Assembly: GCA_018806915.1 (NCBI GenBank)
Contig: JAGKQI010000091.1
Coordinates: 2,728,001-2,792,000 of the forward strand
Source: Phytophthora colocasiae
Taxonomy: Eukaryota > Oomycota > Peronosporomycetes > Peronosporales > Peronosporaceae
Direction: 5' to 3'
DNA length: 64,000 nucleotides
A model generated the notes under the pieces. That model was not told the origin of the DNA. It worked only from the letters and a program-made list of their open reading frames with translations, and did not search any database. Shown here one piece after another: positions 1 to 11,193 of the stretch. A program made the translations under genes and the position numbers. Each line of letters starts with the position of its first letter. The first letter of the stretch is position 1.

Positions 1-660
1 CCAATGATTAACACGTCATCCACATACACGGTCACCATCAAAAGCCGTTTGTCAATCCACCTGTAGTACAGGCCCATGTTGAACGCACTTCGCTTTATGC
101 CAAGCTTCTCCAGGCGCTTGTGCAGAGTCAGATACCATAGTCTAGCAGCTTGTTTTAGTCCGTACAGACCCTTTAGCAGGAAACACACCCTGCCAGTTCC
201 GTCGTCGAACTCCGTAGGCTCCACGTAAATCTTTGCACCATCCATATTGCTGTTCAGGAATGCTGTCTCAAAGTCACCTTGATCGACCTCCAGACCAAGC
301 AACAGAGCCAGCAAAAGCACAATCAACATTGTCATCCAGCGTACTACAGGTGAGTAAGTCTTCCAGTATTCATGTCCAAATCGTTGCTCATATCCATGTA
401 CGACCAGTCTCGCCTTGTATCGCTGCACTCTGCCATGCTCGTCACGTTTCACCTTCAGGGCCCACTTTGTAGTCATGAACTTGATCCACAGTCCATCGTC
501 ATCCTTAGGGCGATTCACCAGCTTCCAGGTTCCGTTCTTGATCAAAGACGCGTACTCCTTCTTCAGCGCATATTCCCAGTCCTTCCACTGCGGCGAATTC
601 ATTGCCTCTTCGACGTTGGTCGGGTCTTCTAATTCAGCACCCATCAGCAACTGGTAGTTA
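1..660 (-). pseudogene. Ty1/Copia reverse transcriptase remnant (truncated by window edge and by a gypsy LTR)
   Basis: Read on the minus strand from 660 down to 1, one open frame gives a Copia reverse-transcriptase segment. It contains a WKDWEYALKKEYASL start region, then KARLVVHGYEQRFG, VDQGDFETAFLNSNMDGAKI and GLYGLKQAARLWY. It reaches the catalytic YVDDVLIIG box at the very edge of the window. The frame is open over the visible part, but its upstream end stops abruptly next to a probable gypsy LTR at 666. The gag, protease and integrase that should lie upstream are therefore missing here. The rest of RT and RNase H may continue beyond position 1. It differs clearly from the intact Copia at 35925, so it is a different family or an older copy. 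Confidence 0.85.
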
Positions 661-665
661 CTAAG

Positions 666-1116
666 TGTAATGGGTCTACTTAGACCTATTCGATGGCGTA
701 CACGTGCGCTTACGTGTATGAGGAAGCGTGCAATTAGAATAGACTTAATTTAAGTATACTTATTTAAATAAGTATAATTAGGTCAAATATAAACTGCAAA
801 ATGCCGTAAAATGAGAACTGTTATTGAATTTGGCATAAGCCAATTATGGACCTCCTAAAACTGTTTGTTATCTATTTCGAAAGGGTCTGTCAACGTGTGG
901 TTGGCAGAAACTCTGCTCAGTGATTGGTAGAAATCCGTTACTTTCTACCAATAACATGCATAAATGCACACGAACCACCCAATAATGTGATTCGCCCATG
1001 TAGCCATTGGTGTCTACAGCACACCAAGGTCTGAGGCCCGTTTCCAACCTCTAACAGGTATCCTAACGGTTAGAGTTACAAGTGGTACCACCACTTGTAC
1101 GTGTAACCCCGTTACA
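666..1116 (+). repeat. Probable Ty3/gypsy LTR
   Basis: The segment starts TGTAATGGG and ends CCCCGTTACA, so it has TG...CA termini. It is AT-rich in the middle, contains a TATAAA-like stretch near 790, and lies just before the gag-like relic on the same strand. It breaks the Copia frame at about 660. No second copy of this LTR is seen in the window, so the boundaries are inferred from the termini only. Confidence 0.4.
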
Positions 1117-1207
1117 CCATTCCCCCGATAAGATTCGACATATCGGTCCCGATACGTCAATCAACAGAACTTGACAAGACCGTCAAGTTCCCGAGAGAAA
1201 TCCGAGT

Positions 1208-2573
1208 TCACTTCGCAATAGACTCGCCAACGCCCACGTTTCCGTCCGCTTCTGCGGACGCGCAAGCCTCCCCTGCTGCCTCTGCAGCAGGAACAACGAC
1301 CTCAGCAGTGCTCACTAGCACTGCTGCTTCCAGCGGTCCGACAGAGAAGCTCTCTGTCACCAAGTACCATGCTCTCGATAAGGAGAAGCATGAGAAGAAG
1401 AAGAAGTCTTCTTCTCTAGCAGAGATTAAGAATCCTGCTGTCCCTCTCAAAGAACTCTTTGGAGAGGACTACGAAGACATCCTCGACTACGAGGAGGATG
1501 TCGAGAGGGGGAGATTGATGTCAAGGCTCCCGCTCCCGTGTCTTCGTCCGAAGACACGCCAGACCACCCGTGGGGTCTCGACGACCTCGTGATGAGGCCT
1601 CGGGCGCTTCAAGCTCGAAGCATCCGCGCAGTGATGACGAAGCGTCCCACAATGTCGAGGGCACTCACTGCCCCGCGCACTGATCCGCCAGTGCGCGCAC
1701 CATGGATGCCTACTGAGGCTGAGATCCATGACCGGTTCGGTGCTAGTTCACCACCGAACCCGATACTGTTGTACGCATGAAACAGTATCAACGACGATGA
1801 CGTCGCCGCTGAGGTTGTATTTTAGTCTGAGACTCAAAGACGCGACTACTATATCGGGTTCTTCCATGAGCTCCGATACTATGCAGCGAAGAAGACTTCG
1901 CGCAAGAGCAAAGTGCCAGAGTGGCAGGCACTTTCTCAGTCGTGGAATGCCTTGTTGAGAACTTCAACAAAGACCCGAAGGCGTATCACGAGCGCGTTGC
2001 TGCGGCTCGCGATCGCTACTACACTTACACTACACGTGGTAAGTGTGAACGCCTCCATGATCAGTCCATGGAAGCGGGGATCCCATGTGCCGTTCCCTTC
2101 GGCACACCCTGCCCGTGTTGCCAACCCTTGGCAACACGTCTCTCAGAAAGTGATCTCCTGGGGTACACGGTTGTCCGTGTACCCGATCACATCAAGGAGC
2201 TCCGTGGTCGTAGTGTGCCACGCAAAGCTCTGAGTGCTGTGGTTGACCGCAGCACTCCTCGTGCAGGGCTTACCCCTGCAAGTTATGGTGGGCTTCGTAC
2301 GCCCTCACCATTTCCAGAACGTCCTCCATCAGGACGTTCCGCGGCTCCCATGTATCTCACTGGGGAGGAAATCCTCTCCAACGAATACGAAAACGAACTC
2401 CTTGAGAGTTCGTTCTCTTATGAGCCACGATCAGCTCCACAATCCAGCGGATCGCTCCACGCGCATCGCGCAACGGCGGCGGAGGGGGAGGAAACACTCC
2501 CTCCGCATGGTCAACGCTATGTGTCGCGAAGTCGGTGAAACTTTGGTCGCGGAGCAGGGGGTGTATAGTGAAC
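1208..2573 (+). pseudogene. Ty3/gypsy-type gag relic with several frameshifts
   Basis: Coding-like stretches occur in successive frames. One runs from 1308 to about 1500 (LKELFGEDYEDILDYEEDVE). A second follows from about 1505 (VSSSEDTPDHPWGLDDLV). A third covers about 1840-1960 (RDYYIGFFHELRYYAAKK), and the longest is 1921-2538 with VENFNKDPKAYHERVAAARD and a Cys-rich CPCC. Each junction needs a frame change, and stops interrupt every single frame. The acidic N-terminal region, the downstream basic and helical segment and the position just after an LTR suggest a gag protein of a gypsy element. The identification rests on context and general resemblance, not on a hallmark motif. No protease or polymerase follows, so the element is truncated. 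Confidence 0.5.
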
Positions 2574-2578
2574 CCTAG

Positions 2579-4195
2579 TTATACGACTACTGAAAAGGGG
2601 TTTTCAGAGCCGTACAACGGTAGGTTGGCGTGTGGTACCTTGCGGTATCCTCGTGGGTTCGTTGTCTTCGGAAATATGACCCTCGCCGGAGTCTGAGAAT
2701 GTATTGTGAAGAGAAGTTGGAGTTCCCTCGGAGTCTGGTGTCGGTATTCAGGAAATCCTTCCAGGAGCGTTCGGGAGTCGGAATCTCTGGAAACCAAGTT
2801 GGTTTCCAGGAAGTCGGCGGTCGAAAAGAGATTAATATACCAGAGAAAGTCTGAAATCGGTGTCTGAATATCACAAATCCAGAACCGAGATACCTGACTT
2901 TCAGAGATAAACAACCAATATACAGAGTTCGAAAATATACAAATATATACAGCCGTTCTTATTCTTTCTAGGCCCTTGAACGGTGGGCTAACACTCCAGG
3001 TCAACTAGGGACTTACTACCAGACACCTGGTCTGTCTGGTATCCCTTTACGTTCGCGCACCACCCTCTAGTATAGAGGGAAAATATAAACCAATACAATC
3101 GGCTATATATAACAGTCTACCTTGCACTCTGAAAACGACTGTCTAGTTTCCAGAGCCTGTCCAAACGAGCAATATGAAATGGGCTACCGCTAGAGACAAA
3201 ACAAACGACCCAACTAGGATATGGAATAGGCGGGTCCTCTCAGGTCTCTACGTTACCTGATCTCCGCCTAAGGGGATTGGATAGGCGAGAGATCACACGG
3301 CACCAAACCTTGACGTGGCCTTGCAGGCAGAAATACAACGACTTCTGGGCTACACGGCAAATTGAACTCTGTTTATCGTTTATCTTCCTCATAACTATCA
3401 TATATATATGGTAACTCTCTCCTTCTTGTCGTCTTTTGCGTCCTTTGAGCAGTCAGTCTTCATATCTCAGGTACACTTGGTTCTCGTATGCATCAGATAT
3501 CTTGACTTGGTTTCAGTATGCAATTTGTGCAGCCGATCTCGATGGGTTGACCGGTAGAGACGTCATTACGGGGGATGTGCAGGTCAGTAATCACTTGAAT
3601 GCGTGACTTGAACTTGGGTTCACTTGGTTTCAGTATGGTCTTGGATCTTCGGTGGTTTCAGAGTATGGTATCCTGGTTTTCAGAGTCTGATATCACTTGA
3701 TTTTCAGAGTCTTGGTCACTCAGAGTTTGAGATACCAGAGTCTTGAGTAGGAAACCAGAGTACGGAGCACTAATGCTTCAACGTACATGAAGATCTTGAG
3801 GGTTGCGCGGGTGCGCGGCGTCCGGCGCGCGATACTTGGTCTCTGCGGGTATATATTGTGAATCCTTGAACCATCCATCGTCGCGCTGGACGGTAACGGG
3901 ATGAGGTCTCTCAGAGATACGTTCTGCTGAGAGACTTTCCGCCAGAACTTAGGCACTCATCGTCGGGGAAAGTCCGGTGACCAGACAGAGTGTAGTTGAC
4001 CTTCAGAGTTGTGCACACTCTGAAGTACACTTCTGGTCCTTTGGGCCCCTTTACAGTCAGGCGAAGGTTTATCCACAATCTTCCACAGATATCACACGGA
4101 TCCAGCCACGTCCCACATACTTCCTCTCCAAAACCAAATGTAACCAGGTACACCACTGGGTAACAGCAGCATGACGCCAGAAAATCTGAAGTTAC
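2579..4195. other. Non-coding transposon-flanking sequence
   Basis: No convincing gene on either strand. The stretch 3630-3775 is rich in short repeated CAGAGT(C/T) words, and an AT-rich TATATATATGG lies near 3405. Position suggests 3' untranslated and LTR sequence of the minus-strand gypsy element whose integrase tail begins at 4202, but no LTR pair could be defined. Confidence 0.4.
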
Positions 4196-4201
4196 ATCAT
4201 G

Positions 4202-4870
4202 TCATATGACCATTACGATCGTGCTCTGCACGATCGAGTTGCTGCGCTGGAGCAGACACAGAGCGCTGAGATAGCGGCTCGGTTCGTGTCCTCCGTGCTG
4301 AGGTCTGCAAGGCAGCTCAGACTGCCTCGAACGTCTCGTCCGGTCTCGGGACAAGAGTGAACCATCTTGTCGACCGTGGCGACTGTCTCGAGAAGGCCTT
4401 CCAGGCCTCTCGTACTCAGTCGGACTGTGCTGCACGTACGGCTTCAATCGCCTGACGTAGAAGGTCGGGTGTAGCCTCATGCTGGACGGTATGTCCAGCC
4501 GGTACGCGTTACCATGCCGTTCAAGTACCTTGAACGGCCCAATGAATCTTGGAGCAAGCTTACTTGCTCCAAAGTCAGACAGAGCATGTTTAGGCAGGTT
4601 TTGTGTAGCTAACAAAACTAATGAACCCACTTTGAATTCATTTATGTTGCCCCTACCAACATTATCAGCGTTCAGCTTCTGTCGATCAACAGAAGCTGCG
4701 ATAGCATCCTGGACAAACCGTATGACGGCTTGTCTTCGCTGGACAAAGTCTAGCGCACTCGAGCTGAATCCTTTCAGCTTGTCGCCTCAGCAGCAGGCCC
4801 TGCGTGCTAGCTATCATATCTCATGTCTGTGCCCGGCACAGACATCGCGCTCTCGTTCCTGTTCGAACGA
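4202..4870 (-). pseudogene. Ty3/gypsy integrase C-terminal fragment
   Basis: The minus-strand frame ending at 4202 reads GSLVLLATQNLPKHALSDFG, then KLAPRFIGPFKVLERHGNAY and LHPTFYVRRLKPY. This is the standard tail of gypsy integrases (the GPY/F-like LAPRFIGPFKV segment before the C-terminal extension). Sequence upstream to about 4870 contains decayed coding for the preceding integrase part (a RQAVIRFVQDAIAASVDRQK-like stretch). The catalytic core, RT and protease are absent. The fragment is oriented opposite to the gag relic at 1208, so they belong to separate insertions. Confidence 0.75.
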
Positions 4871-4883
4871 GACGTCGCACTGT

Positions 4884-5192
4884 TGACTACAATAGGAGTT
4901 AGTTACGACATTGAGCCACCATTACTCTACCGGTATCACAATGCGGTATGAGTTACGACATTGCCCGGAAAACCTTTTACGACATTGCCCGGAAAACCTT
5001 TTCCGGGCAATGTCGTAACTCATACCGCATTGTGATACCGTATTTGAGATCTCATATTTCAGACCCCAGGTTTTCCAAAACCTGTTGATAATTTATGCAT
5101 CTTCCCGCAAGCCAAACAGATGTCTCATACAAACATCTAGTGACTTGTTATGGCTTAGCCGCCTCAGGCGAGTACCGTTCGGAAAGAAGGGG
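4884..5192 (-). repeat. PiggyBac-terminus-like fragment ending at a TTAA
   Basis: The reverse complement of this segment closely matches the left end of the piggyBac element at 42323-42540. Shared words include CCGAACGGTACTCGCC, CATAACAAGTCACTAGATG and GGCTTGCGGGAAGATG. Its outer end abuts TTAA at 5193-5196, the piggyBac target. No transposase or opposite terminus is present, so it is a solo end or MITE-like deletion derivative. It carries the long hairpin at 4931-5040. Confidence 0.6.
4931..5040. repeat. Perfect 42 bp inverted repeat (hairpin) with 26 bp spacer
   Basis: Arms lie at 4931-4972 and 4999-5040 and match base for base. The spacer carries a second copy of the ACGACATTGCCCGGAAAA part of the arm, so the structure looks like a small direct duplication followed by an inverted duplication. 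It sits inside the piggyBac-terminus-like fragment. Confidence 0.9.
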
Positions 5193-5198
5193 TTAATA

Positions 5199-5918
5199 GA
5201 GAGGTTTCTGTGCGAGTAATTCCCGGTCCGTTCCTATTCCACAACCGGGACAGGGAAAGGAACAGGAAAACACAAAACTAGGTTTCTGTTGCTGTCTAGT
5301 TCCCGTTCACTATCGTACAAAATTTACCAGGTGGCGTTCTGCAAGGACGCAGCGGCGACAAAGCGACCTACAACAAGTTCGTCAAGCGGGTGCTGCCAAG
5401 CTTCAGAGCAGCGTTGATGTCTGGCGCTCCCCCTTCGGCTTCCAGAGCGTCTATTTGTAGGCGCCTTTGCGTCCACGCTGTTGATAAGGGCGAGTTGGTG
5501 CGGACCACGCATGATGTAGGAACGCGACGACTTCATACTGTGACCTGCGGCTGAGCACAAGCCAATGCTACTGCTGCTGCTGCTGCAGCGTTAGAGTAGG
5601 TCGATAGATCAAACACAACCAGAGTGATCACCGGGCGCTCAACGTAGATGATCAGGTTCAAGTAGCGTAGCTTGTTCTTGCGGCTGAACCCTCTGTGTGT
5701 CACGATATACCACTAATAGCTCGACTTGGTTAACCATGGCGCTGTGCCATCGATTAGAAGTCACAGCACGGAAAAATCGATTTTGGCAATGCACTCAACC
5801 GGGAATACATTCCTGAGAATTTGTAATTCTCAGGACAAGTTGAGACTGAATTCCTAAATGCACGTTTTTCGCTCAATAATCTTGAACGGACCGGGAATAC
5901 GCCACACAGAAACCTCTC
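5199..5918. mobile_element. 720 bp non-autonomous DNA transposon with TIRs and TA target duplication
   Basis: The left end GAGAGGTTTCTGTG and the right end CACAGAAACCTCTC are inverted repeats that stay similar for about 35 bp (both contain TTCCCGGTCCGTTC inside). TA dinucleotides flank both sides at 5197-5198 and 5919-5920. No recognisable transposase is encoded. A plus-strand frame at about 5330-5550 (GDKATYNKFVKRVLPSF) is open but unrecognised. The TA duplication suggests mobilisation by a Tc1/mariner-superfamily enzyme, though the ends differ from the Tc1 copy at 20721. It lies immediately upstream of the truncated gene at 5963. Confidence 0.65.
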
Positions 5919-5962
5919 TAATGTGAAATCGCTAGCTCAAGAAATTTTCAGTGATCTCTTAG

Positions 5963-8048
5963 GAGGAATTTAAGTGAGGAGAGACTCCAGCAGGGGAAAC
6001 ATGAAGCACACGAGCTTCTTCGTGCTAAGGGGGTTATTGTAGCTACTTCTGGGCGGATTCCTCCTACGGATACAGTAATTGCACAAGTTCTAGGACTAAA
6101 TCGACTCTGGAACGCTCGAAAACACAAATATTCTCTGCTGTATTCCACTTGGCAAAAGGAATATACCAAACTCCAGTTAGTTCGTGACGAAATGGCACGA
6201 CGGGAAGAGCTTCGTCAACTAGCAGAAGAAGAACGACTTCGTCTGGAAACCAGACGGAAGGAAATGCTCGCGGAGGAGCGATTCTGTCGGAAGTTTTATG
6301 TGGAGGAGATTGTTCTGTACATGCAAGAGAGAAAAGCAATGGCTAATGCTGAAATGGAAATGAAGGACTATCTTCGTCAAGTGGAATTGGAGGCCATGAA
6401 GACGAAATATTCGAAAATGGTTGAAGATCGGAACCGAGTGAACGATAAAGCTGCTCGTCGTCTTGAGATTAAACTTGGAAAGAATGAACAGCATCGACTA
6501 CATCGTGAATGGAGGCAAATCAAGTTGGAAGATGAATTGTCCATGCAAATACGAGAGGAAGAACTAGCTCAAGCTCTAGCTGAAGCTTTAGAGCGACAAT
6601 TTGACAAATATCTCGCCGATCAGATGGCTCAAGGCAAGATTTCAGCTGAACTTGAAGCTACTCGAGTAGCTGACAGACTACGGGAAGCTCAACAAGTTGC
6701 AGCTGAGAAACATCGAGCTTTCCAGATGAAAATGATCCAAGAGCAAATGATAGATACCGTAGGGGCTTTTTACGCTCTCTCAAGGGCTGAAGTTGAGTGG
6801 ATGAGTGCCTTTGAGAGAGTGAAATTCTGGGAATACCAAGTTCCTTTACTAGAGGAAAATCTACAATCGATGGCTCCTGAACTAAAACGAATTCAAGAAG
6901 AACGGGAACATGTTGTCAATGACGCTAAATCCAAACGAGAATACGCCGAGAAGTGCAAAAAGAGGATCGAAGAAGCGGATTCTTCACTTTCGAATGCTAT
7001 CCAGGAGAAGGAAAAAGCGCTACTGAAGTACAAACGAGTGCACAAACGCAATGCAACGATTGATTCTGAAGTTTTACATGATCGAGTACAGCGGTTCCGG
7101 ACGGTTTATCTGCGAGATCGCCTTCATACTCAATACTTCGCGTTGTTAACGGATTCAATTATTCGACAAGCGTTGGTGGAGTGTAGTGAGCGTGAAATTA
7201 TTCGACTTGAAGCTCGAATTAAACAATTGGAACAAGAACGGATCTTCAAGAGTAAGGAAGTGAGTGTTCTACAGAGGAAACGACGCCGGACTCTACGTAT
7301 GCGCCTACGACGTTCAGAATTGGGTAAAATGATGTTTGGTAACTCCCAGAGACGTTTCTTGAAGGAAATGTTCCAGCGGTGGGTGAAGATTTGGAGCGAA
7401 CGCACAAGAGTTCGAGCTTCTTTCAAGATGAAACATGAACTTTTACTACAAAAGCAGAAATTGACAGTGACTACTAGTTCTCCACTTCTCAAGAGACAGA
7501 GTTTAGTTGCTGAATTGAAGGCTGTGGCGATCCCTACGAAGCTCTCTATCATGCACGATCACCAGCGACGAGTTCTCCAGTGTCGCTTGTGTCGGCAAAA
7601 GTACTCGGAAGAGCAGAATAACCATTATTCTTGTGTTTATCACCCGGGAACTTACGAATTTGCATGCGTTCGAACGTGCAAAACTCGAAGAAGTATCGCG
7701 TCTTCCGGTCCTGCAGCTGTGCCTGCTTCCTGTATGATGCACCGAGCCAAGCGTTGGTTATGTTGTGATGAGACGGATGAAGGTCGTTATGGAAGTTCTG
7801 GATGTGCTCGAAGATTTCATTTACCTACACGTAACAATCCGGAGCTTGAAGAGCTTGTGGAAATGAAAGGAGCGGAAGAACAAACGCAATTGGATCAGAT
7901 TAACCAACAGTTGCTGGAATTACGCGAGAGGAACGTTGTGGAGAAGATGAAGTTCACTACCAAGTCCATCGTCTCGAAAATGGAACAACATCTAGCTAAT
8001 CAACGAGCGACCGCAACCAAATTTCACACACTTGATCACAGGAGCTAA
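5963..8048 (+). CDS. Coiled-coil protein with C-terminal Cys/His (HPG) zinc-binding region, 5'-truncated
   Basis: An open frame of about 695 residues runs from a splice-acceptor-like CTCTTAG at 5956-5962 to TAA at 8046. The first ATG in frame is at 6192, but coding character is clear upstream of it (for example VLGLNRLWNARKHKYSLLY). The N-terminal exon or exons therefore lie further upstream or were lost. Residues from about 75 to 510 are highly charged, Glu/Arg-rich coiled coil. From about residue 540 there is a CRLCRQKYS motif, then CVYHPGTYEF, then WLCCDE and SGCARRFH. This is the CxxC...CxxHPG...WxCC...GCxxxxH arrangement found in many protist proteins and presumed to bind zinc. Function is unknown; a cytoskeletal or ciliary role is only a guess. 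The 720 bp TIR element ends 44 bp upstream and only transposon debris lies beyond it, so the gene may be decapitated and non-functional. Confidence 0.75.
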
Positions 8049-8147
8049 TGTTGTTTTCGTGTGTTTGTTAACAAATAATGGATAAAGCAGAACCTTCGCT
8101 AGTGAATCGAAGTAACCCTCAACTTTAAAGCTCATCTACACGTCTTA

Positions 8148-8876
8148 GTGCCAATAGGTGAAACAATACCAAACGCACGTCGTGATAGGACAGCTACCAG
8201 CACTGATCTGCAGACACTCAGGATCACGAAATGCAATCGATTGAAATAATTCGCTATGAAGTGCATCGTACAACACTTCCGAAGCTCGCCCGTGTCCATC
8301 CAAATCATCGACAAACTGTCTCTGTAGTCTTGTACAGTAGTTGGCTTCATTATAATCTCTCCACATAATATTGGCGGCTCTAAGTAGTCACGCTTTTGCT
8401 CGAATGAGCCGAATGCGTATTCCACGTGGCATGGAACTGTCGTGGCAAAAGCAATTTTGGGAACTTTTCCGGAGTTCTCATGCTTCACAGCAACCGATTC
8501 CAGCTCTGCCAGCATCTCTACAGTACTACGTCTGTAATGATCACTATCAGTAGGTACCCTTCACTCGATTTAAATAATCTGCCCAGTTTTCTTCTAAGCT
8601 GCTTGATGATTCTTCGTGGAGACTGTATGTGGTCATATTGAGCTTGGATCATTCTGGTGAGGGCTGGGCGCCATCGATATGGAAATAGCCCCTCGAAACA
8701 TCCCCGAAATCATCTACTAGCTGATAATGCACACACCAGGGAATGGTAGCACATCCGTAGTTCCAAAATGACGAGGAAAAAAAAAACTGCTGACGATTGA
8801 TAGAATTTGACACGTCATTTCGTACACTACCTGGCACTGCCAATGAAAATAACGAGGATTCAATCCAGAGTGGCAT
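8148..8876 (-). pseudogene. Decayed coding fragment(s), unidentified
   Basis: Minus-strand frames show coding-like pieces that need frame changes to join. One runs from about 8553 to 8380 (EMLAELESVAVKHENSG, then HVEYAFGSFEQKRDYLEPP). A second at about 8330-8150 reads GRASEVLYDALHSELFQSIA. A third lies near 8770-8650 (CVHYQLVDDFGDVSRGYFH). Style and order suggest one eroded gene of a large oomycete family, but no diagnostic motif remains and I cannot name it. Confidence 0.35.
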
Positions 8877-8954
8877 TAAGTAGGGGTATCAAATCTAACA
8901 GTAGGAGTTCCTTGGCTACTGCGTCGCCGTCAAAACTACTTGCACGTCAACAAT

Positions 8955-9533
8955 CTATAGACTGCTGCTCCAGGTGGGGTATTTTGACATCCAGTATTCC
9001 GTGTAATGTTTCAGGAGGACATAGTCGATATCCTCCTTGCCTCGTTGAATCATCGTCTTCAGCATCGTATCTGGGTTAAACCCCATGCTCTCAATACGTA
9101 GGAAAATAGCGTGGTTTTCTGCGTTAACTTTGTTGAGACTCGCAATGTCGTCCAGTTTTGATAACTCACTCAGCGACATGCCCTTCGCCTTGAGGTATGC
9201 GGCGTCGCCCAGTTTTAAAACCTCACTTAGCGTCTTGCCCGCCCTTCCAGGACCAGCCTTGAGGCTCGCCACATCGTCCAGCTGATTTAGCGACTTGCTC
9301 CTCGTCAATTGTGAAGAGGCTTTGGTTAAAAACTTCTCCGAAAGCGATTTAACGAGTTGAGGCGTGGCTCTCTCTTCTTCGGGATCTTGATGGACTCTCA
9401 AGAACCGATTATTGTTGTTGGTCCTCGACTGCACGCGACCCGCAACACCGTTCGGATCAGTGATGGCGGACGCTCCCTCGCAGCAAGCGAAGATGAAGGC
9501 AACTGCCACGAGCACGATAAATGTCAAGCGCAT
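8955..9533 (-). CDS. RxLR-type secreted effector candidate (192 aa)
   Basis: Start is taken at the ATG at 9533 because it opens a classic signal peptide (MRLTFIVLVAVAFIFACCEG, cleavage probably after GASA). The open frame extends upstream but without that context. After about 25 residues of linker come RFLR and then EEER, the RxLR-dEER translocation signature, separated by only seven residues. The C-terminal domain has three related LSExxKLDDxASL-type helical units (QLDDVASLKAG, EVLKLGDAAYLKAKG, ELSKLDDIASLNK). It then has an IESMGFNPDTMLK segment and ends in HYTEYWMSKYPTW, like the L/W-Y helical modules of this family. Known members act inside plant cells; the target here is unknown. The frame is complete with a TAG at 8955. 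It stands alone between decayed sequence, as is usual in gene-sparse effector regions. Confidence 0.88.
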   Translation of the reverse strand: MRLTFIVLVAVAFIFACCEGASAITDPNGVAGRVQSRTNNNNRFLRVHQDPEEERATPQLVKSLSEKFLTKASSQLTRSKSLNQLDDVASLKAGPGRAGKTLSEVLKLGDAAYLKAKGMSLSELSKLDDIASLNKVNAENHAIFLRIESMGFNPDTMLKTMIQRGKEDIDYVLLKHYTEYWMSKYPTWSSSL

Positions 9534-10587
9534 TGGTATTCTTGAGAAGCGAAGTTGAAAACTTGAGTCTTGATATGCTAGTTGCGAAGTAAGCTGGCAA
9601 ACAGCGAAGACAAGCTGCGACGACATGCCGATATCACTCTATATATCCGGAGACTCAGCCTGCAACATGCACAACGTTTGATCCAAGATAGGTCTCAAGC
9701 AACAATACTAATACACCATAGCGTAACGACCAATGATACTTATTCAAGCAACTACCAAGGAACAATGATTGCGTACGGGATCTAAGATGGGGTATCGTGA
9801 TGTGACACCAACTAGATCGGCAAAGCTCGTGATAATTTGCAAACAGGTGCTAGTGCCCGGTCAAGTTAAGTTGACTTGCAAGTTTTTTCAACCAAGAAAA
9901 ATGTATTTTATTTTTCACGTTTTGCATTCAAGCAAAATGCAAAATGACCCGTGCTGGTCCAACCGTCTAAAAAAATTTGAACTCCTGACCTCATTTCCGC
10001 AAATGCCGTCCGCAACAAGATCAACGTGTCGTACGAGTGAGCCCGGGCAAAGGCTCGCGTCATTCGAGTCTTTCAGGAAGGCAAAAACTGGGGAAGGTGC
10101 AAGCGCCAACGACTTGAAGTATCATACCGCTCGTTGCGCAATTCTCACCACGGGCACGGATGGATCACGCCAAGCCTCCGTTAAAATGACAGTGGAGTTA
10201 TGTCCAAAATCGAAGATCTCATCGATAGAGAAGAGAACAAAATGAGTTGATTAACTAGTTAGCGGATTTCTCATCTGTGTGATTCTATCTCAAGATTCTC
10301 TAAACCTGCGGAATCCAGTGTTGTTTGTCCTTTCAGGGATTATATCCGTCGTTGGTTCAAACCCCAGTTTTCGGGTCAGCTTCTCGATTACAATCTAGTT
10401 CCATCGCATGATGTATCTCATCGATAGAGGTCAGTGATTTTGTAATTACGCGCCAACTAGTGTGTCGTTACGAGCGTCACTGCATACGTCTCTGTTTTGC
10501 CGCAGAGAACGGTTCCGACATGCCTCTGGGTGCGTAAGTGAAGGTTTGCAACTTGCATGAAAAATGCATCGACTTTGTTCGTTTTTG
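9534..10587. other. Intergenic region without a recognisable gene
   Basis: Both strands show only frames without motifs or convincing starts. The word CTCATCGATAGAG occurs twice (10214 and 10418). The region from about 10446 to 10587 has weak minus-strand similarity to kinase 3' sequence and may be the far end of the kinase relic. Confidence 0.4.
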
Positions 10588-10960
10588 AGAAATGGTGGAG
10601 AATCGACGTTCAAAATTTGCCTCGAATGCGAAATTAGAGCGGTAGAATTGGTCCTGGGTACTTCCGAAGGCAGCGTAACAATGTTTGGGTACCGGTGCGA
10701 GTACGCAACCGCGAGATGAACAATCGATTGGACGTGTTCATGGTTTGAAGTCCCAGAATTATTTTGCCATTCTTTGATTTGGCCAAAGTTCTTGCTAATC
10801 CAACGTCCGCGACCTACAAACAAGATGTCAGTCTTACAAGTATCATATCGCTTTGAAGATCATAGATACGCATTTTGAATTCGCTATTTAGGTTCATTAG
10901 GATGTTAGCAGATTTGATAACGCGGTGAACGATCCTGAAGAAAAATGATTATGGGGTATG
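10588..10960 (-). pseudogene. Partial, internally deleted copy of the neighbouring kinase gene
   Basis: The segment aligns by eye with the kinase at 11733-13633. 10590-10760 matches 11879-12070, and 10790-10960 matches 12435-12600, including the second intron and exon 2. The sequence between these two blocks, which encodes the activation loop and C-lobe, is missing. Splice sites and codons are eroded: the HRD-coding part is altered and DFKVR is lost. It is a tandem duplicate fragment and cannot encode a kinase. Confidence 0.8.
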
Positions 10961-11193
10961 GATAATGTTTGGCACTGTTGACGTAGCAGAACTTCTGCTG
11001 CCAGAAGGCAACGTGATGTGATATTTGTCTCGACACACAATTGTAAGTGGTCGGTTTCTCACTAGGAAGCTTTCTGATGAGCAAAATAATCACACACGTA
11101 TTATTCTGTATTACGTGGTACCAAGCGCGCTCACTTTGCTATTTACCAGCAAGACACCAACCCAAAGACCGAAGTCCTGCCACCGCAGAAGCT

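Noticed and set aside
4884..5192. Interpretation as a gypsy LTR next to the integrase tail
   Set aside because: It matches the left end of piggyBac 1 (42323-42540) and ends at TTAA, so a piggyBac terminus explains it better.
5560..5590. CTGCTG microsatellite in the TIR element
   Set aside because: Very short tract; no evidence of biological meaning.
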